NCBI GenBank assembly: GCA_020831845.1
Contig: JAFIFV010000114.1
Span: forward strand, 1 to 61,487
Direction: 5' to 3'
Source of the DNA: Ectothiorhodospiraceae bacterium
GTDB taxonomy: Bacteria; Pseudomonadota; Gammaproteobacteria; Nitrococcales; Aquisalimonadaceae
Length of the DNA: 61,487 nucleotides
Both the position numbers and the translations under genes were made by a program. Under the pieces are notes generated by a model, which saw only the letters and a program-made list of their open reading frames with translations, made no database searches and was not told where the DNA came from. Each line of letters begins with the position of its first letter. The stretch's first letter is position 1. Below are positions 1 through 10,630 of this stretch, one piece after another.

Positions 1-47
1 GGGGGTGTGGCCCACGCCGGGGGGGCAAGCCGGGGGCCCTTCGCCAT

Positions 48-884
48 TCAGGGCCTTGAGAAGCGGCCCGCCTGACGCGCCTGGGCCAGCTCCCTGACCA
101 GCGGCTTCATGAAATAGCTTTTTTCCGGCTGCAGATCGGTACCGACGCCATAGCCGGTCAGTGTATCGGCAATCACCGGGCCGACCGCCGCGACCAGGGT
201 TTTCTCGAGACCCTCCTTCAAGGCCTCCGATCTCCCGGCAGCCTCCGCCACCGCGAAAAGCCGCTCCACCTGGGCCTTGCTGGTAAAAGCGATGGCGTCC
301 ACCTGCCGGTGGCTCAGCGCGTCAATCAGCACCAGCACGTCCGGGTCTTCTGTGTCGGACACGTACTCGTAGGGCGCCACGACGTCCACCGCCCGGGCTC
401 CCGCACGCTCCAGCGCCTCCATCAAGGCCGGGTTCGGCTCCTGGCCGTAGAGCTGTACTGCAACCCGTTTGCCGCCGAGTTGCAGCGTGCCCAGGGTGAG
501 GATCACGCCGGCGGAGGTGGGGCTCTCCGCGACCTGCGTGGGTCGCAGGTCGATGCTGCGCAGGGCGCGTCCGGGTTTCGGCCCCCGGGTCAGGGTCCGG
601 CAGTGGGCCAGCGCAGCCTTGAACTGCTCCAGGCGCTGGTGGCGTTCGGCGCAGGCCAGCAGACGGTAGAGCCCTTCGCCAGTGAGCAGGATCAGCCAGT
701 CGGGTGGCTGCGCGATGAAGCGATCCAGCCACCCCAGTACCGCGTCCTGGTCGGAGACGTCCCGAATCGCCACAAGCGGACAGCGCAGCGTGGTCGCGCC
801 GCGTTCTTCCAGCATGTTGGCGAACAGGTCCAGCTGGCGGCTCTCCGGTACGGCGATGGTCAGGCCTGTCAATGCGTCTTCCAT
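48..884 (-). CDS. uroporphyrinogen-III synthase (HemD) family protein
   Basis: The 278-residue product looks like a HemD-fold protein: two Rossmann-like halves, an N-terminal stretch TIAVPESRQLDLFANMLEE and a second half containing VDAIAFTSKAQVERLF and LVAAVGPVIADTLTGYGV, which match the HemD pattern in which linear hydroxymethylbilane is closed to uroporphyrinogen III. No hemC, hemX or hemY lies beside it. It follows queG on the same strand after a 25-bp gap, so the two may be co-transcribed. The usual hemCDXY locus is absent, and many gammaproteobacteria carry HemD-like paralogues elsewhere. It could therefore be a paralogue rather than the tetrapyrrole-pathway enzyme. Family confidence is high; the exact role is uncertain. 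Confidence 0.8.
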   Translation of the reverse strand: MEDALTGLTIAVPESRQLDLFANMLEERGATTLRCPLVAIRDVSDQDAVLGWLDRFIAQPPDWLILLTGEGLYRLLACAERHQRLEQFKAALAHCRTLTRGPKPGRALRSIDLRPTQVAESPTSAGVILTLGTLQLGGKRVAVQLYGQEPNPALMEALERAGARAVDVVAPYEYVSDTEDPDVLVLIDALSHRQVDAIAFTSKAQVERLFAVAEAAGRSEALKEGLEKTLVAAVGPVIADTLTGYGVGTDLQPEKSYFMKPLVRELAQARQAGRFSRP

Positions 885-909
885 AGCTGTCTCCGTTTCC
901 CTCTGGTGT

Positions 910-2001
910 TCAGCGCAGTCCCATTGCCCGGGTTTGCCGCGTCATGGCCCAGTCTACATGTTCTCTGACCATCGCCGAGTCATGGTCGGCCCGTCGGCGC
1001 AGCGCTTCGAGAATCTCCCGGGAGGGCGGTGCGTTGCCAAGGGCCACCGCCAGGTTGCGCAGCCAGCGCTCGTGCCCAAGACGGCGGATTGCCGAGCCTT
1101 CGGTGCGCTGCAGGAACGTGGCTTCATCCCAGAGAAACAGCTCCAGCAGTCCAGCGCTGTCCAGGCCGTGCCGGGGCTTGAAGTCGGCTTCGGAGGAGGG
1201 CCTGGCGAACTTGTTCCAGGGGCAGTAGAGCTGACAGTCGTCACAGCCAAAGACGCGGTTGCCCATCAGTGCGCGCAGCTCCAGCGGAATGGGGTCATGG
1301 CTTTCGATGGTGAAATAGGCGATGCATCGCCTGGCGTCCAGTTGGTACGGCGCGACAATTGCCCCGGTCGGGCAGACGTCCATGCAGGCGCTGCAGGATC
1401 CGCAGTGTCCCGAGGCCGGTTCGTCCACCGGCAACGGCAGATCGGTGTACAGTTCTCCCAGGAAGAACCAGGAGCCTGCCTGGCGGTTGATCAGCACGGT
1501 GTGCTTGCCTATCCAGCCCAGCCCGGCCTTTTCCGCCAGCGGCTTCTCGAGCACCGGGGCGCTGTCCACTAGCGCACGGTAGCCGAACGGACCGATCTCG
1601 GCCTCCATGCGCCGGGCCAGGTGCTGCAGTCGCTTGCGCATCAGCTTGTGATAATCGCGTCCCAGCGCATAGCGCGCCACGAAGGCCTGTGCCGGTTGTT
1701 GCAACTGCCGCGCATGCTGCTCCATTTCGCCCCCCGGCCAGTAATCCATGCGCACGGAGATCACGCGGCAGGTACGCGCGTGCAGTTCAGCGGGGTTCGT
1801 GCGCAGGTGCTGGTGGCGGGCCATGTAGTCCATGTCGCCGTGATAGCCCTTCTGCAGCCATTCCCGCAGGCGGCGGCTGGCCGTGCCCAGGTCCACATCG
1901 GTCACGCCGAGCTGCTGGAATCCGAGTTCACGCGCCCAGCCCTCCAGCCGCTGCCGCAGTCTCTGCAGGTCCCTGCTTTGTTTGCGCAACGCGTCAGCCA
2001 T
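910..2001 (-). CDS. queG: epoxyqueuosine reductase QueG
   Basis: QueG reduces epoxyqueuosine to queuosine in the wobble position of GUN-anticodon tRNAs, using cobalamin and two [4Fe-4S] clusters. The 363-residue length is typical. The first cluster motif CGSCSACMDVCP and the second CDDCQLYCPWNKF are both intact. The conserved Asp lies in RALVDSAPVLEK, and GWIGKHTVLINR is the usual family block. The gene is divergent from nnr, with 99 bp between the two start codons. Cytosolic tRNA modification; tRNA-His and tRNA-Asp encoded in this window are natural queuosine substrates. Confidence 0.95.
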   Translation of the reverse strand: MADALRKQSRDLQRLRQRLEGWARELGFQQLGVTDVDLGTASRRLREWLQKGYHGDMDYMARHQHLRTNPAELHARTCRVISVRMDYWPGGEMEQHARQLQQPAQAFVARYALGRDYHKLMRKRLQHLARRMEAEIGPFGYRALVDSAPVLEKPLAEKAGLGWIGKHTVLINRQAGSWFFLGELYTDLPLPVDEPASGHCGSCSACMDVCPTGAIVAPYQLDARRCIAYFTIESHDPIPLELRALMGNRVFGCDDCQLYCPWNKFARPSSEADFKPRHGLDSAGLLELFLWDEATFLQRTEGSAIRRLGHERWLRNLAVALGNAPPSREILEALRRRADHDSAMVREHVDWAMTRQTRAMGLR

Positions 2002-2027
2002 GGTCCAGGGAAATCGTTCCTGAAAGG

Positions 2028-2050
2028 TTAGGGAAGCGCTGATTATTGTA
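2028..2050 (+). repeat. degenerate end of the GGAAGCGCTGA repeat element
   Basis: TTAG at 2028-2031 is followed by GGAAGCGCTGA at 2032-2042, the same outer 11 bases as the terminal inverted repeats of the 300-bp element at 56397-56696. Beyond that only TATT and ACG of the consensus are recognisable. No second end is present between queG and nnr. It looks like a decayed solo end, but an 11-base match can also arise by chance. Confidence 0.35.
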
Positions 2051-2100
2051 CGCGCTCAGCCGGTGTGCCGGCACCCCGGAACGTGGGTATACTCCGCACC

Positions 2101-3582
2101 ATGATGTCATTACCCGTAGCCCTGTACCGGGCCGAACAGGTTGCAGCTCTGGACCGGATCGCGATCCGGGAGCTGGGGATTCCCGGTCTGACCCTTATGG
2201 AAAGGGCAGGCGCGTTTGCGTATCGGGCGATGCGAGCCAGTTGGCCGGACCGTGAGCACCTGGTGGTGCTTTGCGGCGCCGGGAACAATGCCGGGGACGG
2301 CTATGTGGTGGCCCGACTCGCGCGCCAGGAGGGGCTGGAGGTCACCGTGGTCGCGCTGGCCGACACGGCAGGCCTGCAGGGGGATGCCGCCACTGTCGCC
2401 CGGCATTTCCTGTCCGATGGCGGGCGGGTGGTGTCCTTCGACGGTCGTCTGCCCGCCGGGGCGGACGTGATCGTGGATGCGCTGTTCGGTACCGGCCTGA
2501 GCCGGCCCGTGGAGGGGCGCTGGGCAGAGGCTATCGCCGCAGCCAATCAGAGCGGCCTTCCGGTACTGGCCATCGATATTCCCTCCGGTGTCAGTGGTAA
2601 TACGGGGGCGGTACTCGGCGCTGCGGTCCGGGCGGACATCACGACGACCTACATTGGTTTGAAGCAGGGCTTGTACACGGCGTCCGGCCGTGCCCTGGCC
2701 GGCGAGGTGCTGTACTCGGACCTGGAGCTGCCGGCGGAAGTCCATGCCCGCGAGCAGCCTTCCGCTCTGCGCCTCGACTATTTCTCCTTGCGGTACCGGC
2801 TTATGCCCCGTGCCAGGGATGGACACAAGGGCGATTACGGGCATGTACTGGTGGTCGGAGGTGACCATGGCATGGGTGGCGCGGCGCTGATGGCCGCCCG
2901 CGCTGCGCTGCGTACCGGCGCTGGGCTGGTCTCTGTTGCCACCCGCGTCGAGCACGCGGCAGGCATGCTGGCCGCACAGCCCGAGCTGATGGTTCACGGC
3001 ATGCGGTCAGCGGACGACCTGAAGCCCCTGCTGGAGCGTTGCAGTACGGTGGTGCTGGGGCCCGGACTGGGCCAGGCGGAGTGGGGGCGGGGGCTGTTCC
3101 GGCGGGCCATCGACGCCGGGCTGCCCTGCGTGGTGGATGCCGACGCGCTGAATCTGCTTGCGGGCGAGACGACACAAAGCGACCAGTGGATACTGACACC
3201 GCACCCGGGCGAGGCCGGCCGGTTGCTGGGGACGAGTAGCGCCGAGGTCCAGCGAGACCGCTTCCAGGCCGTGTCACGTTTGCAGCAGCGCTACGGCGGC
3301 GCTGCAGTGCTGAAAGGGGCGGGCACGCTGGTGCTGGGAGCCGAAGGCCCGATTCGCGTCTGCGATGGCGGAAACCCCGGTATGGCCAGCGGGGGCACCG
3401 GCGACGTGCTTTCCGGGGTGCTGGGCGCCTTGCTGGCCCAGCAGCATGAGCTTCAGCAGGCTGCCGAGCTGGGAGTGTGCATGCATGCAGCGGCTGGGGA
3501 TGCCGCCGCGGAAGACGGCGAACGGGGGTTGGCCGCCACGGACCTTATTCCGCACCTGCGACGGCTCGCGAACCCTCTATGA
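2101..3582 (+). CDS. nnr: bifunctional NAD(P)H-hydrate epimerase / ADP-dependent dehydratase
   Basis: This fused repair enzyme epimerises damaged NAD(P)HX and dehydrates the S form back to NAD(P)H. The N-terminal half (about residues 1-215) is YjeF_N, with LCGAGNNAGDGYVVARL and DALFGTGLSRPV. The C-terminal half (about 230-490) is the carbohydrate-kinase-like dehydratase, with HKGDYGHVLVVGG, LTPHPGEAGRLL and GNPGMASGGTGDVLSGVLGA. I chose the ATG at 2101; the frame stays open upstream to 2065 without a convincing ribosome site. Its stop overlaps the tsaE start (ATGA), so the two are translationally coupled. Confidence 0.95.
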   Translation: MMSLPVALYRAEQVAALDRIAIRELGIPGLTLMERAGAFAYRAMRASWPDREHLVVLCGAGNNAGDGYVVARLARQEGLEVTVVALADTAGLQGDAATVARHFLSDGGRVVSFDGRLPAGADVIVDALFGTGLSRPVEGRWAEAIAAANQSGLPVLAIDIPSGVSGNTGAVLGAAVRADITTTYIGLKQGLYTASGRALAGEVLYSDLELPAEVHAREQPSALRLDYFSLRYRLMPRARDGHKGDYGHVLVVGGDHGMGGAALMAARAALRTGAGLVSVATRVEHAAGMLAAQPELMVHGMRSADDLKPLLERCSTVVLGPGLGQAEWGRGLFRRAIDAGLPCVVDADALNLLAGETTQSDQWILTPHPGEAGRLLGTSSAEVQRDRFQAVSRLQQRYGGAAVLKGAGTLVLGAEGPIRVCDGGNPGMASGGTGDVLSGVLGALLAQQHELQQAAELGVCMHAAAGDAAAEDGERGLAATDLIPHLRRLANPL

Positions 3583-4025
3583 CTACCATCCGTCTGCCTG
3601 ATGCCGAGGCCACCGAAGCGCTTGGAGCCAGGCTGGGCGCGGCTGCTCCCGAGCAGTGCGTGATCTATCTGCACGGCGATCTGGGCGCCGGCAAGACCAC
3701 GCTGGTACGAGGGCTGCTGCGCGCTCTGGGGCACCAGGGGCCGGTGCCCAGCCCCACCTACACGCTGCTGGAACCTTACGAGTTCGATGGCAGGACCGTA
3801 CTGCACCTGGATCTCTATCGGCTTGCGGATCCCGGAGAGCTGGACTACCTCGGCCTGCGGGATTATCTGGGCCGGCCGATGCTGGTGCTGGTGGAATGGC
3901 CACAGCGCGGCCGCGGCGCGCTTCCCCCCGCCGATCTGGAAATTACCCTGGAATACGCGGGCGATCAACGGCTTGCGATATTGGAGCCGACGTCACCCGG
4001 GGGTACATTCCTGGTACCGGATTGA
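3579..4025 (+). CDS. tsaE: tRNA t6A biosynthesis ATPase TsaE
   Basis: TsaE is the P-loop ATPase that cycles the TsaBD complex during N6-threonylcarbamoyladenosine formation at A37 of ANN-decoding tRNAs. The 148-residue product has Walker A GDLGAGKTTLVRGLL, the family block PSPTYTLLEPYE and LHLDLYRL. The start at 3579 gives the standard length and a 4-bp overlap with nnr. The frame also extends upstream to 3477, inside nnr, which I reject because homologues begin close to the TIRLPD segment. Confidence 0.95.
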   Translation: MTTIRLPDAEATEALGARLGAAAPEQCVIYLHGDLGAGKTTLVRGLLRALGHQGPVPSPTYTLLEPYEFDGRTVLHLDLYRLADPGELDYLGLRDYLGRPMLVLVEWPQRGRGALPPADLEITLEYAGDQRLAILEPTSPGGTFLVPD

Positions 4026-4078
4026 GTTTTGTGCTTTTCTAGCTTTATTTTCTATCTAGCTGCTTAGTCTGGTTTTTC

Positions 4079-4124
4079 TTGCAATTTTCCCCTGAAAGCA
4101 TTTTACTCTAGAGAACTGTTCTCT
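4079..4124 (+). promoter_or_regulatory. candidate sigma-70 promoter and start-site palindrome for amiC
   Basis: TTGCAA at 4079-4084 and TTTACT at 4102-4107 are 17 bp apart. A T-rich block lies just upstream (only 19 G+C in the 60 bases 4021-4080), as an UP element would. The predicted start site falls in a perfect inverted repeat AGAGAAC-T-GTTCTCT at 4110-4124, 25 bp ahead of the amiC ATG. An operator is inferred from the symmetry only. Confidence 0.45.
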
Positions 4125-4148
4125 TTCCTGGGGTCGCCTGGAATCGGC

Positions 4149-5429
4149 ATGAAGCGTGCGTTCGTATTGCTGCTGCTACTGACATTCTCCGCACTTGCGA
4201 CGGGTGAGGTGCGGGTGGAGGGTGCGCGGGTCTGGGCTGACGGTGAGCGCACCCGGGTGGTCTTCGACCTGAGTGGCCCGGTGGAGCACAGCGTATTCAG
4301 CCTGAGGGATCCGGAGCGCGTGGTCATCGATATGGCGGGCACCCGCCTCGTGAGCGACCGCACACCCGCCACCCAGGGGGTGTTGAAGGCAATTCGGGCC
4401 GCGCCGCGCGGCGATAGCGACCTGCGTGTGGTGCTGGATGTCAGCGGCAGTGTGCGCATGCAGAGCTTCCTGGTGGAGCCCAGCGGCGACCACGGCCATC
4501 GGCTGGTAGTGGATCTGCGTGGCGGCGGTGCAGAACGCGAGCAACCTGTTCGAACGGCTTCCAGCGATGGGCGGCGTGAACTGGTGGTAGCCATCGACCC
4601 GGGGCATGGCGGACGGGATCCCGGCGCCATTGGCCCCAGCGGTACGCTGGAGAAGAACGTGGTGCTGGAGGTGGGTCGCAAGGTCGCCTATCTGCTGGAG
4701 AAGGAGCCCGGTGTGCGCCCGTTGCTGATCCGGGACAGCGACGTCTTCGTGCCTCTGGCCGAGCGGCGCGAAAAGGCCCGCTCCGAACGCGCCGATATCT
4801 TCATCTCCCTGCACGCGGATGCCACTGAAAGCGGCGGCCCTCGCGGCAGCTCCGTCTACACGCTGTCGCAAACCGGGGCCACGTCCCAGGCGGCGCGACT
4901 GCTGGCCCAGCGGGAGAATGCCGCGGACATGATCGGCGGTGTCTCGCTGTCGGACAAGGACGACCTGGTACGTTCGGTGCTGGTGGACCTGTCCCGTGGC
5001 GCGACGCTGGAAGCCAGTGTGGAACTGGCAGCCGATTTGCTGCAGGAACTGGCAACGGTGGGGCCGATCCACAAGCGGGATGTGGAACGCGCGGGCTTCG
5101 TGGTGCTGCAGTCACTGGACATGCCTTCGGTGCTGGTGGAACTGGCGTTCATTTCCAATCCGCATGAGGAGAGACTGCTCCGTAGCCCGGATCACCAGTG
5201 GAAGCTTGCCCGGTCGATTGCGGCCGGCGTCATCAGCTATGCCGAGCGCCATCTGCCGGCGGACACCCGCACGGCGTCCGGCGGCGGTGGTCGGGAACAC
5301 GTGGTGCGCAGGGGGGAAACCCTGAGCGGGATCGCCCGCCAGCATCAGGTGAGCGTGAGCCAACTGCGGGCTGTCAATAATCTGAACGACGACCGTATCG
5401 TGGTCGGCCGCAAACTGCGTATTCCCTGA
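4149..5429 (+). CDS. amiC: N-acetylmuramoyl-L-alanine amidase with AMIN and LysM domains
   Basis: This exported zinc amidase cleaves the amide bond between MurNAc and the stem peptide and acts in septal peptidoglycan splitting. A signal peptide (MKRAFVLLLLLTFSALATG) precedes an AMIN domain (about 22-125). The Amidase_3 domain (about 145-360) carries AIDPGHGGRDPGAIG, an LEKNVVLE glutamate, SLHADA and VLVELAFISN. A C-terminal LysM repeat (about 378-425) begins HVVRRGETLSGIARQHQVS. The LysM tail places it with the AmiB/AmiC group upstream of mutL in many gammaproteobacteria. amiC versus amiB naming is uncertain. Confidence 0.9.
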   Translation: MKRAFVLLLLLTFSALATGEVRVEGARVWADGERTRVVFDLSGPVEHSVFSLRDPERVVIDMAGTRLVSDRTPATQGVLKAIRAAPRGDSDLRVVLDVSGSVRMQSFLVEPSGDHGHRLVVDLRGGGAEREQPVRTASSDGRRELVVAIDPGHGGRDPGAIGPSGTLEKNVVLEVGRKVAYLLEKEPGVRPLLIRDSDVFVPLAERREKARSERADIFISLHADATESGGPRGSSVYTLSQTGATSQAARLLAQRENAADMIGGVSLSDKDDLVRSVLVDLSRGATLEASVELAADLLQELATVGPIHKRDVERAGFVVLQSLDMPSVLVELAFISNPHEERLLRSPDHQWKLARSIAAGVISYAERHLPADTRTASGGGGREHVVRRGETLSGIARQHQVSVSQLRAVNNLNDDRIVVGRKLRIP

Positions 5430-5774
5430 ACTGCCTGAGGCCCGGGTGGGCACAGTCGCCCGGGACCGGCGTTTTGCATCCTGAAGTTCACCTCCATCTG
5501 CTAACGTCTCCCGACCGTGCTGTGGTGCGTGCCGTATTCAGTCGTCACGCGAGGCTGAATGGTCTTCGAAGCGGGCGGACAACAAGTGTGGCCCCGATGT
5601 CGATCGGTTTATCGATCCCCGGCATGGATCACCTGGCGGCGCTTCAGTCATAATGCGTTCCTACGGTCAGCGCACCCGGCGGTAGCGCGGGCCGCCCCTG
5701 AACCATCCTGCCCGGGTGCGGAGCAGCTCCCACGGCATGGCCGTTACGCCACCAGCAATCAGGACATAAGCACC
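5430..5774. other. amiC-mutL intergenic region, no gene seen
   Basis: No supported gene. Repeated CCCGGG blocks at about 5441-5464 could form a weak hairpin after amiC, and GATCG-GTTTAT-CGATC at about 5601-5616 is a small inverted repeat. A CATAAT hexamer at 5649 could be a -10 for mutL, but I see no good -35. The mutL frame is open from 5559, which I treat as fortuitous. Confidence 0.4.
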
Positions 5775-7636
<1,862 letters not shown>

Positions 7637-7640
<4 letters not shown>

Positions 7641-8593
7641 CCGTCCCGGGGACCGTTCCGACGCCCGTCTTCTGCCTGATGGGGCCGACCGCCTCCGGCA
7701 AGACCGGCCTGGCCGTGGAGTTGGTGCAGTGTTTGCCGCTGCAGATCGTCAGTGTGGATTCGGCGCTGATCTATCGCGGCATGGACATCGGTACCGCCAA
7801 ACCGGGGCCGGAACTGCTGGTGAAAGCCCCGCATCGCCTGATCGACATCCTGGAGCCCCACGAATCGTATTCCGCCGCTGGTTTCCGCAAAGATGCGCTG
7901 CGCGAGATCGCCGATATCCGTGCGGCCGGGGCCTGGCCCTTGCTGGTAGGGGGCACGGGCCTGTATTTCCGGGCGCTCGAGCAGGGGCTTTCACCGCTTC
8001 CGGAGGCTGACCCGGCACTTCGCCAGCAGCTGCTGTCCGACGCCGAGCGTTTGGGGTGGGCGGCTTTGCATCGGCGGCTTGCCGATCTGGACCCGGAGTC
8101 GGCAGGGCGCATACATCCCAACGATACCCAGCGCATCCAGCGGGCGCTGGAGGTCTGCGAACTGGCCGGACGCCCAATGAGTGCCATCCTTAGGGAAGAG
8201 CGAGAGCAGGACGGCGGTTTGCGGTTCGTCAAATGGGGGCTCATGCCGCCGGATCGCACAGCGCTGCACGAGCGCATCAGGCAGCGCTTCCTTCGGATGC
8301 TGGAGCAGGGGTTCGAGGACGAGGTGCGAGCGCTGCGGGTCAGGCCGGAACTGGATTTGAACAAACCGGCCATGCGCGCTGTCGGTTACCGGCAGATATG
8401 GCGGTATCTCGATGGCGACTGGGATCGCGAGACCATGATCCAGAAGGGCATTGTTGCAACGCGCAACTATGCCAAGCGTCAGCTCACCTGGTTGCGCAAG
8501 GAGGCGGGGCTGAGCTGGGTGGACCCCGCCGGGTCCGGAACGGCAAAGGATGTGGCCCATTGCATAAACGATATACTGGCCCAATCTGTCTGA
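7637..8593 (+). CDS. miaA: tRNA dimethylallyltransferase MiaA
   Basis: MiaA transfers an isopentenyl group to A37 of tRNAs that read UNN codons. The 318-residue length is normal. The P-loop MGPTASGKTGLAVEL, the substrate block DSALIYRGMDIGTAKP and VGGTGLYFRAL are intact, and the C-terminal ATRNYAKRQLTWLR block binds tRNA. It is coupled to mutL through an ATGA overlap and followed by hfq after 182 bp, the classic gammaproteobacterial order. Confidence 0.97.
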
Positions 8594-8775
8594 TAGGCAG
8601 CGGTCAGGCGACTTTGGCCTTGTCATGCTGTGCTACACTCGTGGCGCGGGAGCCTGGGGCGTTCGCGGGAATTACGGGATTTGAATGGGTTTCGGCCAAC
8701 GCAGATGGTTGGATCGGCAACAGCTGTATTCGCCGGAAAACAACAAGCGATTCATAAGAACGAGGGGTTACATAC

Positions 8776-9033
8776 ATGTCCAAAGGACAATCTCTGCAGG
8801 AACCATTCCTGAATGCGCTTCGGAAGGAAAGGATTCCGGTGTCCATCTATCTGGTCAACGGCATCAAGCTCCAGGGGCAGATCGAATCCTTTGACCAGTT
8901 CGTGGTACTGCTGAAGAACACGGTCAGCCAGATGGTCTACAAGCACGCTATTTCCACGGTCGTACCGGCACGTAACGTGAAACTTGCGCCGGCAGAACCC
9001 GACCGGGGTGGTTCGGATATTGGCAACGCCTGA
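8776..9033 (+). CDS. hfq: RNA chaperone Hfq
   Basis: Hfq is a hexameric Sm-like protein that pairs small RNAs with mRNAs. The 85-residue product carries Sm1 ([19 protein letters not shown]) and Sm2 with the diagnostic YKHAIST, followed by a short tail. It is shorter than the E. coli protein (102 residues) because the disordered tail is reduced, which is common outside the enterics. It overlaps or abuts the hflX start region. Confidence 0.97.
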   Translation: MSKGQSLQEPFLNALRKERIPVSIYLVNGIKLQGQIESFDQFVVLLKNTVSQMVYKHAISTVVPARNVKLAPAEPDRGGSDIGNA

Positions 9034-10351
9034 TTCCTCCAACGGATCCGCTTCCGAGCTGAACTTCTTTGAACGGCCCGCCGGGGGTGAGCGGGCCGTT
9101 CTCGTTCACCTGGACCTTGGTCATGGCGATGTGGAACTGGAGCTGGACGAACTGCAGTCGCTGGCTGAGTCCGCCGGCGCCGAGGTGGTGGACCGGCTGA
9201 TCAGCAAGCGCGCCCGGCCCGATGCCCGGTTTTTCCTGGGCCGTGGCCGGGTCGAGGAACTGGCGGCGTTGGTGGCCGCCGGCAGTGCCGACCTGGTCAT
9301 CGTCAATCACGCCCTGTCTCCCAGCCAGGAACGCAACCTGGAAAAAGCCTTGCAGTGCCAGGTGCTGGACCGCACCGGGCTGATTCTGGACATCTTCGCC
9401 CAGCGGGCGCGCAGCCACGAAGGCAAGCTGCAGGTGGAGCTGGCGCAACTGCGTCATGTGGCCTCGCGCCTGGTGCGCGGCTGGAGCCACCTGGAACGCC
9501 AGAAGGGTGGTATCGGCATGCGCGGTCCCGGGGAAACCCAGTTGGAAATGGACCGTCGCATGCTCGGCGTGCGCATCAAGCAACTGGAGCGTCGCCTGGC
9601 CAAGGTGCGTCAGCAGCGTGAGCAGGGCCGTCAGGCCCGGCGTCGCCGCGAGATGGCGACGGTATCCCTGGTGGGCTACACCAATGCCGGCAAGTCCACG
9701 CTGTTCAACGCGCTCACGCAGGCGCATGTCTATGCAGACGACAGGCTGTTCGCCACGCTGGACACCACTTTGCGCCGCCTGGACTTGCCCCGGGGCGAGC
9801 CGGTGATTCTTGCCGATACAGTCGGATTCATCCGTGAGCTCCCTCACCAGCTCGTTGCCGCCTTCCGGTCGACACTGGAAGAGGCCGCCGAATCCGAGTT
9901 GTTGCTGCACGTTATCGATGCCGCCGAACCCAACCGGCGGGAGAGCATCCGTGAAGTGGAATCCGTACTGAAGGAAATCGGTGCGGATCGATTGCCGAGA
10001 TTGCGTGTCTATAACAAGATCGATAGCGCGGACCGGCAGCCGGTGCGCCGACGCGACCCCGAGTCCGGCATTGAGGAGGTGTGGGTGTCCGCCGTGACCG
10101 GTGCCGGCCTGGATCTGCTGGCCGAGGCCATCCAGGACGCGCTGGGTGCCGAGCGGGTGCATGGCGTGATACGGTTAGACCCTTCGGATGGCCGATTGAG
10201 GGCCCGTCTGTTCGAGCTGGGGCAGGTGATCAGGGAGCAGCCGGAAGCAGATGGTAGCCTGCGGCTGGAAATCGATCTGCGGCGAGCCGACCTGCAGCGC
10301 CTGTACGATAAGGAGGGGCTGACCTGTCCAGTGGAGCCGGTGTCCGGCTGA
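9020..10351 (+). CDS. hflX: ribosome-associated GTPase HflX
   Basis: HflX binds the large subunit and splits stalled ribosomes after stress. The sequence shows the HflX N-terminal domain ([16 protein letters not shown], then the glycine loop [19 protein letters not shown]), a long helical segment, and the G domain with [24 protein letters not shown] and NKID. No in-frame ATG exists: candidates are TTG 8984, GTG 9008, TTG 9020 and codons after hfq. I chose TTG 9020 because GGGGTGG lies 8 bp upstream. In every case except very late starts the gene overlaps hfq, so translation is probably coupled. Confidence 0.9.
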   Translation: MATPDSSNGSASELNFFERPAGGERAVLVHLDLGHGDVELELDELQSLAESAGAEVVDRLISKRARPDARFFLGRGRVEELAALVAAGSADLVIVNHALSPSQERNLEKALQCQVLDRTGLILDIFAQRARSHEGKLQVELAQLRHVASRLVRGWSHLERQKGGIGMRGPGETQLEMDRRMLGVRIKQLERRLAKVRQQREQGRQARRRREMATVSLVGYTNAGKSTLFNALTQAHVYADDRLFATLDTTLRRLDLPRGEPVILADTVGFIRELPHQLVAAFRSTLEEAAESELLLHVIDAAEPNRRESIREVESVLKEIGADRLPRLRVYNKIDSADRQPVRRRDPESGIEEVWVSAVTGAGLDLLAEAIQDALGAERVHGVIRLDPSDGRLRARLFELGQVIREQPEADGSLRLEIDLRRADLQRLYDKEGLTCPVEPVSG

Positions 10352-10630
10352 CCTGGGATGGGTGGTGGTGACGATGGCCCCTCGGGAGTCACCGGATTCT
10401 AGTGAGTAATCGTCGTCTTCCCTTGCGGCGGAGCGGACGGGGTCATTACAATCCTGCCTGTTTGCCTGTCAATCGCGCTTGCACGCGGAGTGGCAGCCCG
10501 GCGATAAGGGTTGGCCCACGAGATGGAAGATACGCCCGTTCTTGACCGGGAACCGCGGCGGCAGCATGCCGGCGCAAAAAACGGCTGCGCGAGATGTACG
10601 CAAGCCTGAGACGGTACGGAGAGAGACTGT

